Counted from the stretch's first letter, positions 27,675 through 37,879 are shown. The stretch: DNA of 64,000 nt from Saccharibacillus alkalitolerans (GCF_011090185.1 NZ_JAAFGS010000009.1:1-64000), one strand, 5' to 3'. Made by a program: numbers and translations. The notes: generated by a model not told the origin, from the sequence alone.

Positions 27675-28322
27675 TTATTCCTCCCGCTCTCTCTCGATCC
27701 ATGCGGCGGCTTCCGTTTCGCTCCACGGCACGAATGTATCTTGTCTAATCTGGTCCAGTATATCGGTTTCCGCCAATTTTCGCATCAAACGATGCCGGGT
27801 TTCCGGCTCGATCACCGTCTCCCTGACTTTTTTGCGCATAAAATAAAGGAACTCGGCGTACGTTTCGTATTCGTCGCCGAAACGTTCGTCGAGTTCCCGA
27901 ATCAGCGCGGATGCGGCGGACGGTCCGGCGCCCGACGTCGAAGCCGTCACGATCAGCCTTCCCCGGCGCAGCACGGCCGGATGAATAAAATTCCCCGCCT
28001 GCGCGCGGCTGGCCGCATTGACGAGCGCCCCTTGACGGCGAGCCGCTTCCGCGATCCTCTCGTTCAGCGTTTCGTCTCCGCTGGCCGCGTATACGATGCG
28101 GTAGCCGTCGACGTCTTCTTCGGACGCTTCCCGCCTTAACCATCGCAGCGTTCCCGCCGCTTCGAGCTCCCGTATTTCGGGCTCGGCTTCGGGACTGATC
28201 AGCGTAATGTCGGCGCCCGCTTCGGCGAGCTGTCTCGCCTTGCGGCCCGCGATCCGGCCCCCGCCGACGACCAATACCCGCATGTCCCGAACGTCCAGCA
28301 TGATCGGCATATACTCTGTCAT
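27675..28322 (-). CDS. precorrin-2 dehydrogenase (siroheme synthase N-terminal type)
   Basis: NAD-dependent precorrin-2 dehydrogenase, possibly also the ferrochelatase, in siroheme synthesis; 215 residues, like Bacillus YlnF or Met8. It shows [18 protein letters not shown] (Rossmann loop), [20 protein letters not shown] and the [17 protein letters not shown] segment. It sits between hemX and hemC with gaps of 5 to 7 bases, thus within the haem operon and next to the methyltransferase that makes its substrate. I leave the symbol empty because names differ between species. Confidence 0.88.
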   Translation of the reverse strand: MTEYMPIMLDVRDMRVLVVGGGRIAGRKARQLAEAGADITLISPEAEPEIRELEAAGTLRWLRREASEEDVDGYRIVYAASGDETLNERIAEAARRQGALVNAASRAQAGNFIHPAVLRRGRLIVTASTSGAGPSAASALIRELDERFGDEYETYAEFLYFMRKKVRETVIEPETRHRLMRKLAETDILDQIRQDTFVPWSETEAAAWIEREREE

Positions 28323-28329
28323 TACCCGC

Positions 28330-29166
28330 TCAGCCCCCGTTCCACTTGTGATACTCGGAAAATGCGTTGCTCAGCAGGTTGATGATTACGAGCGCATAGC
28401 CGGCCAGCGTCCATTTGGCAATCGAAAAGCCCGAATACTTGCTCGTCCGCTTCAATAAAAAATACAACCCGTATACCGCCAGCGCCGCAAACGTCGTAAT
28501 CCCTTTGACATCGAGCAGCATTTCCCAGCGACGCTGCGCCACGATCAGCAGAAAAGCGACCAGCAGCGACACGATGAGCAGCGGCGTACCCGTCAGCACG
28601 GATACATGCGCCCAACGCTCCGTCTGTTCCAGGCTCGGCAGGCGCCGGATCATGTCGTTCCACTTTTTCCGCTTAAGCATCGCATACAGAAACAAGTACA
28701 AAATGCCGAACACGGCCGCAATCGTAAGCGCCACAAGGCTCAAGTTCGCCAGCACGACGTGCAGAATCAGCAGCAGCTTCTGCGTGTACCCGATATGCTC
28801 CGCATGCTGGCCGACCGGGAACCAGAACTCGTTCAGCACGCTGGCTGTGAAGCCGACGATCCCCAGCAGCAGCACGACGAACTCCGCCTTCTGCGTCAGC
28901 GCCAATCCGAACCCGGCCGACGTCAGCACGAAGATGAACAGAAACAGAAAATCGTAAACGGAAAAAATCGGCACCCGGCCTTCCAGCACGATGCGCACCG
29001 CTATTACGGAAAACTGCAGCAGCGCCGTGACGCCAAGAAGCCCTGCGCCGATCCGCCGGGATCTCACGCTGCGGCTTACGCAATCGGAGAAATAGAACAG
29101 AAGGCTCAGGGCATAAATGTAGATCATCAGTTCAATCAAACTCGCAAGCAGCAGCATGCCGTTCAC
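28330..29166 (-). CDS. hemX: HemX-type cytochrome c assembly membrane protein
   Basis: Polytopic membrane protein of 278 residues with about eight hydrophobic helices and CcsA/CcmC-like features (for example VPIFSVYDFLFLFIFVL, the histidine in LLLILHVVLANLSLV, and a helix ending WDVKG-like LLDVKGITTFAAL). In Bacillus subtilis HemX lowers the amount of glutamyl-tRNA reductase (HemA). It starts 4 bases after the hemA stop, the same neighbourhood as there. Confidence 0.88.
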   Translation of the reverse strand: MNGMLLLASLIELMIYIYALSLLFYFSDCVSRSVRSRRIGAGLLGVTALLQFSVIAVRIVLEGRVPIFSVYDFLFLFIFVLTSAGFGLALTQKAEFVVLLLGIVGFTASVLNEFWFPVGQHAEHIGYTQKLLLILHVVLANLSLVALTIAAVFGILYLFLYAMLKRKKWNDMIRRLPSLEQTERWAHVSVLTGTPLLIVSLLVAFLLIVAQRRWEMLLDVKGITTFAALAVYGLYFLLKRTSKYSGFSIAKWTLAGYALVIINLLSNAFSEYHKWNGG

Positions 29167-29170
29167 CCAC

Positions 29171-30526
29171 CTAAAGGACTGCCGGACGCAGACTGAAAGC
29201 CGGACTGCCCGCAGTCGTTTTTACCGCTTCCCGAGACTCGGCCGCTTCGGTTTCTTCCAACCTGGACTCGAGCGCGAAAATTTTCGTGAACATTTCGACG
29301 GCTTCCGCGCCGTCCCGCTCCGCCGCCATTTCCTTGACCCGGTTGATCGGATCGTGCATCATCTGGTTGGCGACGCTTTTCATCAACCGGCCGATGACTT
29401 TGCGCTGGCGCTCGTCCAGCTCCGGCAGCTTGTTGAAAAGACTGTCGAGCGTTTCTTGGTGAATGTCGGTCGCTTTGTCCTGCAGCGCGCGGATGACCGG
29501 ACGCACGCCCAGCGTTTTCAGCCAGCCGTAAAAGTTGTCCGATTCCTGGGCGATCATCCGCTCGATCTTGACCGCTTCGGCGCGGCGGAGCTCCATATTG
29601 CTCTCCACGATGCCTTCCAGGTCGTCGATATCGTACAGGAAGATGCCCGGCAGCTCGGCCACCGTCGGATCGATATTGCGCGGCACGGCGATGTCGATCA
29701 TGAACAGCGGACGCGAACGGCGCGCCGCCGACAGGTTTTTCACTTGCTCGCGCGTCAGCACATAGTCGGAAGACCCCGTAGAGCTGATGACGATATCGAC
29801 TTCGCCGAGCATCGCCACGCCTTCTTCCAGCGTGCAGGAGACGCCGTTGAATCGGCCGGCCAGCTCGCGCGCTTTCTCGAGCGTCCGGTTGGCCACGATT
29901 ACCTGGGCCGCGCCGCTGGCATACAGATGCTTGACCGTCAGTTCGCTCATTTTGCCGGCGCCGAGAATCAGCACCTTTTTGTCCGTAAACATACCGAAAA
30001 TGCGCTTGCCGAGTTCGATCGCCGCATAGCTGACCGAAACGGCGTTTTCGCCGATCGAAGTCTCCGAATGGGCACGCTTGCCCAGCGTTACCGCCTGCTT
30101 GAAAAGCATGTTGAACCAGGTCCCGGTCGCTTTCTCCGCCTGAGCGGTCAGAAACGCCTGCTTAACCTGGCCGAGAATTTGAGTTTCGCCGAGCACCATC
30201 GAATCCAGTCCGCAGACGACCTTCATCAAGTGTTCGACGGCGTCTTCGTCTTCGTGCATATATAAATGCTGGGTAAAATCGGCTTTGGGAATACCGAACC
30301 ACTGCTCCATGAAATTGCGGATATAAAAAGCGCACATGTGCAGCCGGTCCACCACGACGTACAATTCGGTCCGGTTGCAGGTGCCTACGATTACGCCTTC
30401 GAGAACGCTTTTCGTTTCTTTCAGCCGATAGAGCGCCTCCGGAAGGTCCTGTTCCGCAATGGCAAACCGTTCTCTGATGTCGACTGGAGCCGTCCGGTAA
30501 TTCAACCCGACTACCATGATGTGCAT
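29171..30526 (-). CDS. hemA: glutamyl-tRNA reductase
   Basis: Reduces glutamyl-tRNA to glutamate-1-semialdehyde, the first step of tetrapyrrole synthesis by the C5 pathway. The 451-residue protein starts MHIMVVGLNYRTAPVDIRE, carries the catalytic cysteine in GTCNRTELYVV (about 50), the NADP-binding motif VLILGAGKMSELTVKHL (about 190) and the C-terminal dimerisation domain. ATG at 30526 has GGCGGTGA upstream. A/T-rich sequence with TATACT (30594-30589) lies 65 bases upstream, so a local promoter is possible. Confidence 0.96.
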   Translation of the reverse strand: MHIMVVGLNYRTAPVDIRERFAIAEQDLPEALYRLKETKSVLEGVIVGTCNRTELYVVVDRLHMCAFYIRNFMEQWFGIPKADFTQHLYMHEDEDAVEHLMKVVCGLDSMVLGETQILGQVKQAFLTAQAEKATGTWFNMLFKQAVTLGKRAHSETSIGENAVSVSYAAIELGKRIFGMFTDKKVLILGAGKMSELTVKHLYASGAAQVIVANRTLEKARELAGRFNGVSCTLEEGVAMLGEVDIVISSTGSSDYVLTREQVKNLSAARRSRPLFMIDIAVPRNIDPTVAELPGIFLYDIDDLEGIVESNMELRRAEAVKIERMIAQESDNFYGWLKTLGVRPVIRALQDKATDIHQETLDSLFNKLPELDERQRKVIGRLMKSVANQMMHDPINRVKEMAAERDGAEAVEMFTKIFALESRLEETEAAESREAVKTTAGSPAFSLRPAVL

Positions 30527-30666
30527 AACAAGTTCACCGCCTGATCTGGGATTGCTGCTGAATAATTACGTCCTACAAACTATATAAAGTATATCACAAC
30601 GTTCTCGGCCATTTCGGCAAATTAAATGAAATGTTTATGAATGTTTAGCGAAGCTAAAAGACTTGT

Positions 30667-31254
30667 TCAAGCCTCCAGTATAAATAAACGTCTCGACTCC
30701 CTGCGTAACATCTTGTCGATGCGTTCGATTTCTTCCGGGTTCAAAGACGCATGCCTGCGGTCGAGCAGCAGGTCGACCCGCATCCTGATATTTTCGATCT
30801 CCCTCTCAATATCGGTCGATCCGAAGCGATATTCAAGTTCGGGTACCTGATCGCGGTGTTCGAACACCAGCCGGCTGGCTCCGGGCGTCAATTCGATGAT
30901 TCGGCGAACCGAGCCTTCCGCATAGAAATCGAGCATAACGAAGCCGGGATATATTCTTCTTACCATGCCGTCCCCTCTGAACGCGACGAACAATCTGCGG
31001 ATCATATGGGTGAGGCGCGGATTGACAAGACGAAAAGAAAGCTCGCACACGAACAGGTTGCGCCGCCGATCGAACGGCAGATTCACTTCTTCTCCGCTTT
31101 CGTCTTCCAGCACGATCTCGCGGCTTCCGCTCTCGAGCACCCGCACCCGGTAACGGATGCGCGGATCTTGAATATGCTGCATAAATTTCGACATCTGGCT
31201 TTCCGGCAGCAGTAAACGGGCGTTGACGAATTCCGTAGCTAATCTCTGCGCCAT
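30667..31254 (-). CDS. conserved protein of unknown function
   Basis: A 195-residue, mostly alpha/beta protein without signal peptide or membrane segment. Features visible: RRRNLFVCELSFRLVNP in the middle, GFVMLDFYAEGSVRRIIELTP, and a charged helical C-terminus (residues 145-195, many R and E). I do not recognise a characterised family. It is upstream of hemA on the same strand, with its own promoter and ribosome site (CGAGGAG), and could be co-transcribed with the haem operon. A functional tie to haem synthesis is only suggested by position. Confidence 0.75.
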   Translation of the reverse strand: MAQRLATEFVNARLLLPESQMSKFMQHIQDPRIRYRVRVLESGSREIVLEDESGEEVNLPFDRRRNLFVCELSFRLVNPRLTHMIRRLFVAFRGDGMVRRIYPGFVMLDFYAEGSVRRIIELTPGASRLVFEHRDQVPELEYRFGSTDIEREIENIRMRVDLLLDRRHASLNPEEIERIDKMLRRESRRLFILEA

Positions 31255-31296
31255 AGCGGATCTCCTCGATTCCTCAGGATAGGTAAGCTTATCCCT

Positions 31297-31302
31297 ATTA
31301 TA
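31297..31302 (-). promoter_or_regulatory. candidate -10 element upstream of the hypothetical gene and hemA
   Basis: Perfect TATAAT on the minus strand, about 45 bases before the start at 31254. No good -35 match is found at 16-18 bases, so either an activator is needed or the element is fortuitous. Confidence 0.45.
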
Positions 31303-31315
31303 CCCGCTTTACGCC

Positions 31316-31343
31316 AAAAGACGGCTCCGCTGCCGGAGCCGTC
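31316..31343 (-). terminator. terminator after engB
   Basis: Perfect 10-base stem GACGGCTCCG (31320-31329) / CGGAGCCGTC (31334-31343) with a 4-base loop; on the minus strand it is followed by TTTT (31319-31316). It ends the lonA-engB unit. Confidence 0.7.
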
Positions 31344-31423
31344 CACTGCTCAAATCCGCGCGTATCACGCGGCTGAAACCGTTTTTGAAAGCGTTTTATT
31401 CCTTGTTGCGCCTTATTCCTGCT

Positions 31424-32095
31424 TTATTCGGCCGTTTCTTCTTCCGCGGCCGGACCCTCGGCTTCGGCGTTCGTTTCCGCTTCCGCCGCGCGCTCGTCCA
31501 GCGTCTTCAATTCGCCCAGATAGCTTTCGACGATCGTCCAAAGTTCCTCTTTGCCCATATCGTTTTCCGAAGAGAACATGACGAACGGATCGCCGGGACG
31601 CATGCCCAGATCCTGCTTGATAATCTTGGCGTGCTTCGGCCAACGGGTCTTCGGCACTTTGTCGGCTTTGGTCGTCACGACGCAGATCGGACGATCGTAG
31701 TGGGTCAGCCATTCGTACATCATGATATCGTCTTTGCTCGGCGGATGGCGCAGATCGACGACCATCAGGACAAGCTTCAGCGTCTCCCGCTCCAGCATAT
31801 AGCGCTCGATCATCTGTCCCCAGACTTCCCGCTGCTGCTTCGAGACTTTGGCAAAGCCGTAGCCCGGAAAGTCCACGAAAAAGAACGATTGATTGACCAG
31901 ATAATAGTTCATATGCTGCGTTTTGCCCGGAACGGAACTGGTCCGCGCCAGATTTTTGCGCCGCAGCATGCGATTGATCAGCGACGACTTGCCGACATTG
32001 GAGCGACCCGCCAGCGCGATTTCCGGCAGACCGTCCTGCGGATACTGCGCCGGTCCCACGGCACTGATCTTGAATTCGGAACTTGTTACATTCAT
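31424..32095 (-). CDS. engB: ribosome biogenesis GTP-binding protein EngB/YsxC
   Basis: Essential-type GTPase for 50S subunit assembly, 223 residues. G motifs: [15 protein letters not shown] (G1), TSSVPGKTQ (G2 region), [11 protein letters not shown] (G3) and TTKADKVP (G4). The C-terminus (about 195-223) is an acidic, alanine/glutamate-rich tail. ATG at 32095 with AGAGAGGA upstream. It follows lonA by 79 bases, the same pairing as lonA-ysxC in Bacillus subtilis. Confidence 0.95.
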   Translation of the reverse strand: MNVTSSEFKISAVGPAQYPQDGLPEIALAGRSNVGKSSLINRMLRRKNLARTSSVPGKTQHMNYYLVNQSFFFVDFPGYGFAKVSKQQREVWGQMIERYMLERETLKLVLMVVDLRHPPSKDDIMMYEWLTHYDRPICVVTTKADKVPKTRWPKHAKIIKQDLGMRPGDPFVMFSSENDMGKEELWTIVESYLGELKTLDERAAEAETNAEAEGPAAEEETAE

Positions 32096-32174
32096 GATTG
32101 AAATTTCCTCTCTCGGACCGCGCGAAGACGATCCGTTGGCGGATCGCCTTCGCTTATCCTCGTAACTTCTTGGT

Positions 32175-34538
32175 TTAATGAGTCTCCGCGTGAATCTCCG
32201 GCAGCCCGGCCGCTTCCGCAGCCAGCGCATGTTCCAGAACCTGGTCCATATGCGATACCGGCACGAATCGCACCGCTTCCTTCACGCTGTCCGGAATATC
32301 CCGCAGGTCGCGCTCGTTTTCCGCCGGCAGCAGCACTTTTTTGTACCCCGCACGATGGGCCGCAAGCGACTTCTCCTTCAGCCCGCCGATCGGCAGCACG
32401 CGTCCGCGCAGCGTGACTTCGCCCGTCATCGCCACGTCTTTGGATACGGCGCGGCCGGTAAGCGCCGAGATCAGCGCGGTCGCCAGCGTGATTCCGGCCG
32501 ACGGTCCGTCTTTCGGCACGGCCCCTTCCGGAATATGAATATGCACGTCGTTTTTCTCGTAAAACTGGCCGTCGATCCCCAACTGTTCGGCCCGGGAACG
32601 GGTATAGCTGAACGCCGCTTGAGCGGATTCTTTCATCACGTCGCCCAGCTTGCCGGTCAGCGTCAGCTTCCCGGTGCCCGGCAGCACGCTGACTTCGATC
32701 GTCAGCGTCTCGCCTCCCACTTCCGTCCAGGCAAGTCCCGTCGCGCTTCCCACCTGATCCTCCGCTTCGGCAAGGCCGTAGCGGAATCTCGGGCTGCCGA
32801 GATATTCCTTCAAGGAATCTTTCGTCACCTCGATGCGCTCGCTTTTGCCGGAAACGATGGTCTTGGCCGCTTTGCGGCAGATCGAAGCGACCTGCTGTTC
32901 CAGATTCCGCACGCCGGATTCCCGCGTGTATTCGCGAATGATCTGGAGCAGTCCTTCTTCCGGCAGATCCAGCTGATCTTCGTTCAGCCCGTGCTCGCGC
33001 TTCTGCTTCGGCAGCAGATAACGCTTGGCGATCTCCAGCTTTTCCAGTTCCGTGTAACCCGGAATGTTCAGCACTTCCATCCGGTCGAGCAGCGGTCTCG
33101 GAATGCCCTGAAGCATATTGGCCGTCGTCACGAACATGACCTTGGACAGATCGTAAGGAATTTCGACGAAGTGGTCGCTGAACGTATTGTTTTGTTCGGG
33201 ATCGAGCACTTCAAGCAGCGCAGCCGACGGGTCCCCGCGGAAATCCGACGCCATTTTGTCGATTTCGTCGAGCAGAAATACCGGATTGGAACTGCCCGCC
33301 GTGCGCATCCCCTGCAGAATGCGGCCCGGCATGGCACCCACGTAAGTCCGCCGGTGACCGCGAATTTCCGCTTCGTCGCGCACGCCGCCGAGCGAGACGC
33401 GTACGAATTCGCGGCCCAGCGATCGGGCGATCGAACGGGCCAACGACGTTTTGCCGACGCCGGGAGGTCCTACGAGGCACAGAATGGGCCCTTTCAGTTT
33501 TTTGACGAGCTGCTGCACCGCCAAGTACTCCAGCACGCGCTCCTTCGGCTTCTCGAGGCCGTAATGGTCTTCGTCGAGCACCTTCTCGGCCCGGGCGATA
33601 TCCAGCACATCCTCGGTCTCCCGGCTCCAAGGCAGCGCCAGCAGCCAGTCCACGTAGCCGCGAATGATGCTGCCTTCCGCCGCGCTGGTCGGCATCCGCT
33701 CCAGCCGGTCAATCTCCTTTTTGATCCGCTCGTGAACTTTTTCCGGGAACTCTCCGTTTTCGAGCTGCTCCCGCAGCTCCTCGACTTCGCCGGCGTGGCC
33801 TTCTTTCTCGCCGAGTTCTTTTTGAATCGCCTTCATTTGTTCGCGCAGGTAATACTCCTTCTGCGTTTTTTCCATCTGCTTTTTGACGCGCTGGCCGATT
33901 TTCCGTTCCAGTTCCAGCACTTCCCGCTCGTTGTTCAGCAGATCCAGCAGCTTCTCCAGACGGGAACGGAGTTCCACAGTCTCCAAAATCGCCTGCTTGT
34001 CCTTGATTTTCACCGGAAGATGGCTCGTGATGACGTCCGCCAGCCGTCCGGGTTCGTCGATATCCGACACGGCAGCCAGCGTTTCCGGCGTTACCTTTTT
34101 GGACAGATTGATATAATGCTCGAACTGGGTCAGGACGGTGCGCATCAGCGCATCGACTTCCGGGTCTTCCGTATCCGGCTCCGGCAGTTCGCGGGCGTAT
34201 ACTTCGTAAAAATCCCCGGTTTCCTCGATATATTCCAATACTTCGGCCCGTTCCAGTCCTTCGACCAACACGCGGATCGTCCCGTTCGGCAGCTTAAGCA
34301 TTTGTCTGACTTTGGCAACCGTTCCGATTCGGAATATATCATCCTGCGTCGGTTCCTCGATATTCACTTCGGACTGCGAGCAGAGAAGAATCAAATGATC
34401 GTCGACCATCGCCTTTTCCAGCGCCTTGACCGATCGTTCCCGTCCGACATCCAGATGAAGCACCATACTCGGATAGACGAGAAGTCCCCGCAAAGGCAGC
34501 AACGGAAAACGGCGGTTTTTCTGTTTGTTCAATCCCAT
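32175..34538 (-). CDS. lonA: ATP-dependent protease Lon (LonA type)
   Basis: Soluble ATP-dependent serine protease, 787 residues. Domains: N-terminal substrate-binding domain (about 10-200, [20 protein letters not shown]), coiled helical region, AAA+ module (about 330-550: [11 protein letters not shown]alker A, LLDEIDKM Walker B), and the C-terminal peptidase with Ser in [15 protein letters not shown] and Lys in [11 protein letters not shown]. Start ATG at 34538 is supported by GGGGGTG eight bases upstream. No CIRCE or CtsR operator seen. LonB, which precedes LonA in Bacillus subtilis, is absent. Confidence 0.96.
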   Translation of the reverse strand: MGLNKQKNRRFPLLPLRGLLVYPSMVLHLDVGRERSVKALEKAMVDDHLILLCSQSEVNIEEPTQDDIFRIGTVAKVRQMLKLPNGTIRVLVEGLERAEVLEYIEETGDFYEVYARELPEPDTEDPEVDALMRTVLTQFEHYINLSKKVTPETLAAVSDIDEPGRLADVITSHLPVKIKDKQAILETVELRSRLEKLLDLLNNEREVLELERKIGQRVKKQMEKTQKEYYLREQMKAIQKELGEKEGHAGEVEELREQLENGEFPEKVHERIKKEIDRLERMPTSAAEGSIIRGYVDWLLALPWSRETEDVLDIARAEKVLDEDHYGLEKPKERVLEYLAVQQLVKKLKGPILCLVGPPGVGKTSLARSIARSLGREFVRVSLGGVRDEAEIRGHRRTYVGAMPGRILQGMRTAGSSNPVFLLDEIDKMASDFRGDPSAALLEVLDPEQNNTFSDHFVEIPYDLSKVMFVTTANMLQGIPRPLLDRMEVLNIPGYTELEKLEIAKRYLLPKQKREHGLNEDQLDLPEEGLLQIIREYTRESGVRNLEQQVASICRKAAKTIVSGKSERIEVTKDSLKEYLGSPRFRYGLAEAEDQVGSATGLAWTEVGGETLTIEVSVLPGTGKLTLTGKLGDVMKESAQAAFSYTRSRAEQLGIDGQFYEKNDVHIHIPEGAVPKDGPSAGITLATALISALTGRAVSKDVAMTGEVTLRGRVLPIGGLKEKSLAAHRAGYKKVLLPAENERDLRDIPDSVKEAVRFVPVSHMDQVLEHALAAEAAGLPEIHAETH

Positions 34539-34601
34539 CGTTTTCACACCCCCAAAAGGCTTATCGCGCATGTGCTGCATGCGGCGTTTATGCGTGTGTT
34601 A

Positions 34602-34631
34602 AGTGTAGCATATCGCCGCTGCGCCCCGCAA
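34602..34631 (-). promoter_or_regulatory. candidate promoter of lonA-engB
   Basis: Minus strand: TTGCGG (34631-34626), 18-base spacer ending in TGC, TACACT (34607-34602). Located between the ispG terminator and lonA. Confidence 0.5.
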
Positions 34632-34652
34632 AACGGGAAGCGGGCAGCGGCG

Positions 34653-34690
34653 AAAAAAGGCGGCCTGCCGGGCTTCCCCGCATGCCGCCT
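34653..34690 (-). terminator. terminator after ispG
   Basis: Minus strand stem AGGCGGC (34690-34684) / GCCGCCT (34664-34658) followed by TTTTTT (34658-34653), 22 bases beyond the ispG stop. Confidence 0.7.
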
Positions 34691-34712
34691 GTATTTTCCG
34701 CTCCGCCGCGCC

Positions 34713-35855
34713 TTACTGGGCGGCTTCCGCTTCGACTTTCGACGCGTTCGGCTGATGGCGTTCCTCGCGGCCCGGGATTTTGCCCGTCGCCTCGTAGGCT
34801 ACCACGATCGCGTCGATTTCCTTTTTCAGTTCTTCGACCATGTCGGCTTCCGGCACCTTGCGAATCATCTTTCCGTACCGGAACAGCAGCCCTTCGCCCC
34901 GGGCGCCGGCAATCCCGATATCCGCTTCCCGCGCTTCCCCCGGCCCGTTGACGGCGCATCCCAGCACCGATACTTTGATCGGAACTTTGATCTTGGAGAT
35001 ATACTCCTCGACTTCGTTCGCGATCGAGAACAGGTCGATATCGAGACGCCCGCAGGTCGGACAGGAGACAAGCGTCGCCGCGTTCGTGATCAGACCGAAC
35101 GTTTTGAGCAGCTCGCGCGCTACCTTGACTTCTTCGACCGGGTCAGCGCTGAGCGAGATGCGCACGGTGGAGCCGATGCCCATCGACAGCAGCGCTCCGA
35201 TGCCTGCCGAACTCTTGATCGTGCCGGCATGCAGCGTGCCCGCTTCGGTGATCCCGAGATGCAGCGGATAAGGAATAACCTGCGCGGCTTTGCTGTAAGC
35301 TTCGATCGCCATCGGCACATCCGACGCTTTCAGCGAAACGATGATGTCGTGAAAATCGAGCTCTTCCAAAATGCCGATATGGAACAGCGCGCTTTCGACC
35401 ATGGCGTCGGCCGTCGGGTAGCCGTATTTTTCAAGCAGGTGGTTCTCCAGCGAGCCGGCATTGACGCCGATCCGGATCGGAATGCCTTTTTCTTTGCACG
35501 CTTTGACGACGGCTTCTACTTTTTCGCGCTTGCCGATGTTGCCCGGATTAATGCGGACTTTGTCGATGCCGTTCTCGATCGCCTTCAGCGCCAGTTTGTA
35601 ATTGAAATGAATGTCGGCAACCAAAGGAATATGAATGCGTTTTTTGATTTCCTTGATCGCATCCGCCGCTTCGTCGTTGTTGACGGTGACGCGAACGACC
35701 TGGCAGCCCGCTTCTTCGAGACGAAGAATCTCGGCTACCGTCGCTTCGACATCCGCCGTCTTGGTTGTGCACATGCTTTGAATGATCACTTCATCGCTGC
35801 CGCCAATAACCAGGTTGCCCACTTTTACGGGCCGTGTCTGATGTCTTAAATACAT
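34713..35855 (-). CDS. ispG: 4-hydroxy-3-methylbut-2-enyl diphosphate synthase (flavodoxin)
   Basis: Iron-sulfur enzyme of the MEP isoprenoid pathway, converting MEcPP to HMBPP; 380 residues. TIM-barrel signatures [13 protein letters not shown] [25 protein letters not shown] and VRINPGNIG, then the [4Fe-4S] cysteines in SCPTCGR (about 272-278) and [11 protein letters not shown] (about 305). ATG at 35855 with GGAGGT upstream. It lies alone between clpX and lonA, an unusual place: Bacillus subtilis has lonB there and ispG elsewhere. Confidence 0.95.
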   Translation of the reverse strand: MYLRHQTRPVKVGNLVIGGSDEVIIQSMCTTKTADVEATVAEILRLEEAGCQVVRVTVNNDEAADAIKEIKKRIHIPLVADIHFNYKLALKAIENGIDKVRINPGNIGKREKVEAVVKACKEKGIPIRIGVNAGSLENHLLEKYGYPTADAMVESALFHIGILEELDFHDIIVSLKASDVPMAIEAYSKAAQVIPYPLHLGITEAGTLHAGTIKSSAGIGALLSMGIGSTVRISLSADPVEEVKVARELLKTFGLITNAATLVSCPTCGRLDIDLFSIANEVEEYISKIKVPIKVSVLGCAVNGPGEAREADIGIAGARGEGLLFRYGKMIRKVPEADMVEELKKEIDAIVVAYEATGKIPGREERHQPNASKVEAEAAQ

Positions 35856-36001
35856 TTCGTTCGACCTCCAAATCGGAACAAGCAAGATAGCGTCCGCCAG
35901 GGACGCGAAGTGCGGATTTCAGTCCTGTGAATTCCCCATACTCACAGCAAACCGGCCAAACCATGTAGGTTGACCGGCTCGGCGTGAGACCTATTTCATG
36001 A

Positions 36002-36026
36002 AAGAGAAGCGCTTAGGCGCTCTCTT
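36002..36026 (-). terminator. hairpin spanning the clpX stop codon
   Basis: Minus strand AAGAGAGCGC CTAA GCGCTTCTCTT: a ten-pair stem with one bulge whose loop holds the TAA stop of clpX. Only three T follow, so it may be a weak terminator or a 3'-end stabilising hairpin. Confidence 0.4.
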
Positions 36027-37269
36027 CCCGTTTTTTGTTTTTGCCTGCTTCCAATTCCGGAACGACCTTCTCTTTGACGACCTTCTCGGTGATGACGCAT
36101 TCCGTCACGTCGTCGCGCGAAGGCACTTCGTACATGACGTCGAGCATCATTCCTTCGATGATCGCTCTCAGACCGCGGGCGCCGGTATTGCGCTTGATCG
36201 CTTCTTCGGCGATCGCGCGAAGCGCTTCGTCTTCGAAGACAAGATTGACGTTGTCCATCTCGAGCAGTTTCTTATACTGCTTGGTCAGGGCGTTTTTCGG
36301 CTCGGACAGGATGCGAACGAGCGTCTCTTCGTCCAGCGGAGCCAGAGTGGAGATGACCGGCAGACGGCCTACGAATTCCGGAATGAGACCGAACTTCAGC
36401 AGGTCTTCCGGCAGAGCCATCATCAGGTACTCGCCGGCTTTCAATTCGCGTTGGCCTTCGCCTTCCGCATTGAAGCCGATCACTTTTTTGCCGATACGGC
36501 GTTTGATCAGCTGCTCCAGGCCGTCGAAGGCGCCGCCGCAGATGAACAGGATGTTGGTCGTATCGATCTGAATGAATTCTTGATGCGGGTGCTTGCGTCC
36601 GCCCTGCGGAGGAACGGAAGCAACCGTGCCTTCGAGGATTTTCAGCAGCGCCTGCTGCACGCCTTCGCCCGATACGTCGCGCGTGATCGAAGGGTTCTCC
36701 GATTTGCGCGCCACTTTGTCGATTTCGTCGATATAGATAATGCCGCGTTCGGCTTTTTCCACATCATAATCGGCTGCTTGAATCAGCTTGAGCAAAATAT
36801 TTTCGACGTCTTCGCCTACATAGCCGGCTTCCGTCAGGGAAGTGGCGTCCGCGATCGCGAACGGTACGTTAAGAATGCGGGCCATCGTCTGCGCGAGCAG
36901 CGTTTTACCCGAACCGGTAGGACCGATCAGCATAATGTTGCTCTTCTGCAGCTCGACGTCTTCCGATTTGCTCTGTGCATTGATCCGTTTGTAGTGGTTA
37001 TACACCGCAACGGACAGCGACTTTTTCGCCTGATCCTGACCGATGACATACTGGTCGAGAATCGCGCGGATTTCCTGAGGCTTCGGAATATCCTTCAAAT
37101 CCACTTCTTCTTCGTGGCCCAGTTCCTCTTCCACGATCTCCGTGCACAGCTCGATGCACTCGTCACAGATGTATACGCCGGGTCCGGCAACCAGCTTGCG
37201 TACCTGCTCCTGCGTTTTGCCGCAGAAGGAGCACTTCAGCTGACCTTTTTCTTCATTGAATTTAAACAT
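36013..37269 (-). CDS. clpX: ATP-dependent Clp protease ATP-binding subunit ClpX
   Basis: Hexameric AAA+ unfoldase feeding proteins to ClpP; 418 residues. The N-terminal zinc-binding domain has [10 protein letters not shown] and ICDECIELC (four cysteines), followed by Walker [14 protein letters not shown] (about 115), Walker [14 protein letters not shown], and the IGF loop ([12 protein letters not shown]) that docks on ClpP. ATG at 37269 with AAGGGGTGG upstream, 20 bases after clpP, so the two subunits of the protease are co-expressed. Confidence 0.97.
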   Translation of the reverse strand: MFKFNEEKGQLKCSFCGKTQEQVRKLVAGPGVYICDECIELCTEIVEEELGHEEEVDLKDIPKPQEIRAILDQYVIGQDQAKKSLSVAVYNHYKRINAQSKSEDVELQKSNIMLIGPTGSGKTLLAQTMARILNVPFAIADATSLTEAGYVGEDVENILLKLIQAADYDVEKAERGIIYIDEIDKVARKSENPSITRDVSGEGVQQALLKILEGTVASVPPQGGRKHPHQEFIQIDTTNILFICGGAFDGLEQLIKRRIGKKVIGFNAEGEGQRELKAGEYLMMALPEDLLKFGLIPEFVGRLPVISTLAPLDEETLVRILSEPKNALTKQYKKLLEMDNVNLVFEDEALRAIAEEAIKRNTGARGLRAIIEGMMLDVMYEVPSRDDVTECVITEKVVKEKVVPELEAGKNKKREESA

Positions 37270-37288
37270 CTAACCACCCCTTCGAGGT

Positions 37289-37879
37289 TTAAGAATTAAT
37301 CGGTCGCTCGAGAACCTTATCGATCAGTCCGTAAGACTTTGCTTCTTCGGCGCTCATGAAGAAGTCGCGGTCCGTGTCCCGCTCGATTTTCTCAAGGGGC
37401 TGACCTGTCGTATCCACGTAAATCTTATTCAGCTTCTGCTTCGTCTTGATGATCCAGTCCGTATGGATCAAAATATCCGACGCCTGGCCGCTGACTCCGC
37501 CGAGCGGTTGGTGAATCATGACTTCGCTGTTCGGAAGCGCGAAGCGCTTGCCCGGCGCTCCGGCCGTCAGCAGAAGAGATCCCATGCTTGCCGCCATACC
37601 GACGCAGATCGTGGATACATCCGGCTTAATGTATTGCATTGTATCATATATACCCATGCCCGCAGTTACAGAACCACCAGGCGAGTTAATGTACAAGTAG
37701 ATATCCTTCTCGGGATCTTCGGCCGCCAGGAACAGCAGCTGCGCGATAACCAGGTTGGCTACGTGATCGTCGATCGCATCGCCAAGCAGAATGATCCGGT
37801 CCTTGAGCAGTCTCGAATAAATGTCGTAAGAGCGCTCGCCGCGGCTTGTCGATTCAACAACTGTAGGGACTAAACTCAT
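37289..37879 (-). CDS. clpP: ATP-dependent Clp protease proteolytic subunit
   Basis: Serine peptidase subunit (196 residues) of the ClpXP and ClpCP proteases. Catalytic serine in [14 protein letters not shown] (about 98), histidine in [12 protein letters not shown] (about 123) and aspartate in the C-terminal [11 protein letters not shown] region; N-terminal [14 protein letters not shown]. Preceded by GCGAGGTT. A sigma-A promoter lies at 37959-37987. I see no CtsR heptad repeat (GGTCAAA pairs), so heat-shock control through CtsR is not evident here. Confidence 0.97.
   Translation of the reverse strand: MSLVPTVVESTSRGERSYDIYSRLLKDRIILLGDAIDDHVANLVIAQLLFLAAEDPEKDIYLYINSPGGSVTAGMGIYDTMQYIKPDVSTICVGMAASMGSLLLTAGAPGKRFALPNSEVMIHQPLGGVSGQASDILIHTDWIIKTKQKLNKIYVDTTGQPLEKIERDTDRDFFMSAEEAKSYGLIDKVLERPINS

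Noticed and set aside
32178-35849. Plus-strand open frame of 1,223 codons
   Set aside because: It lies antisense to lonA and ispG, which have clear motifs. The frame is open only because of codon usage in GC-rich genes; its translation shows no domain and is rich in R, H and F.
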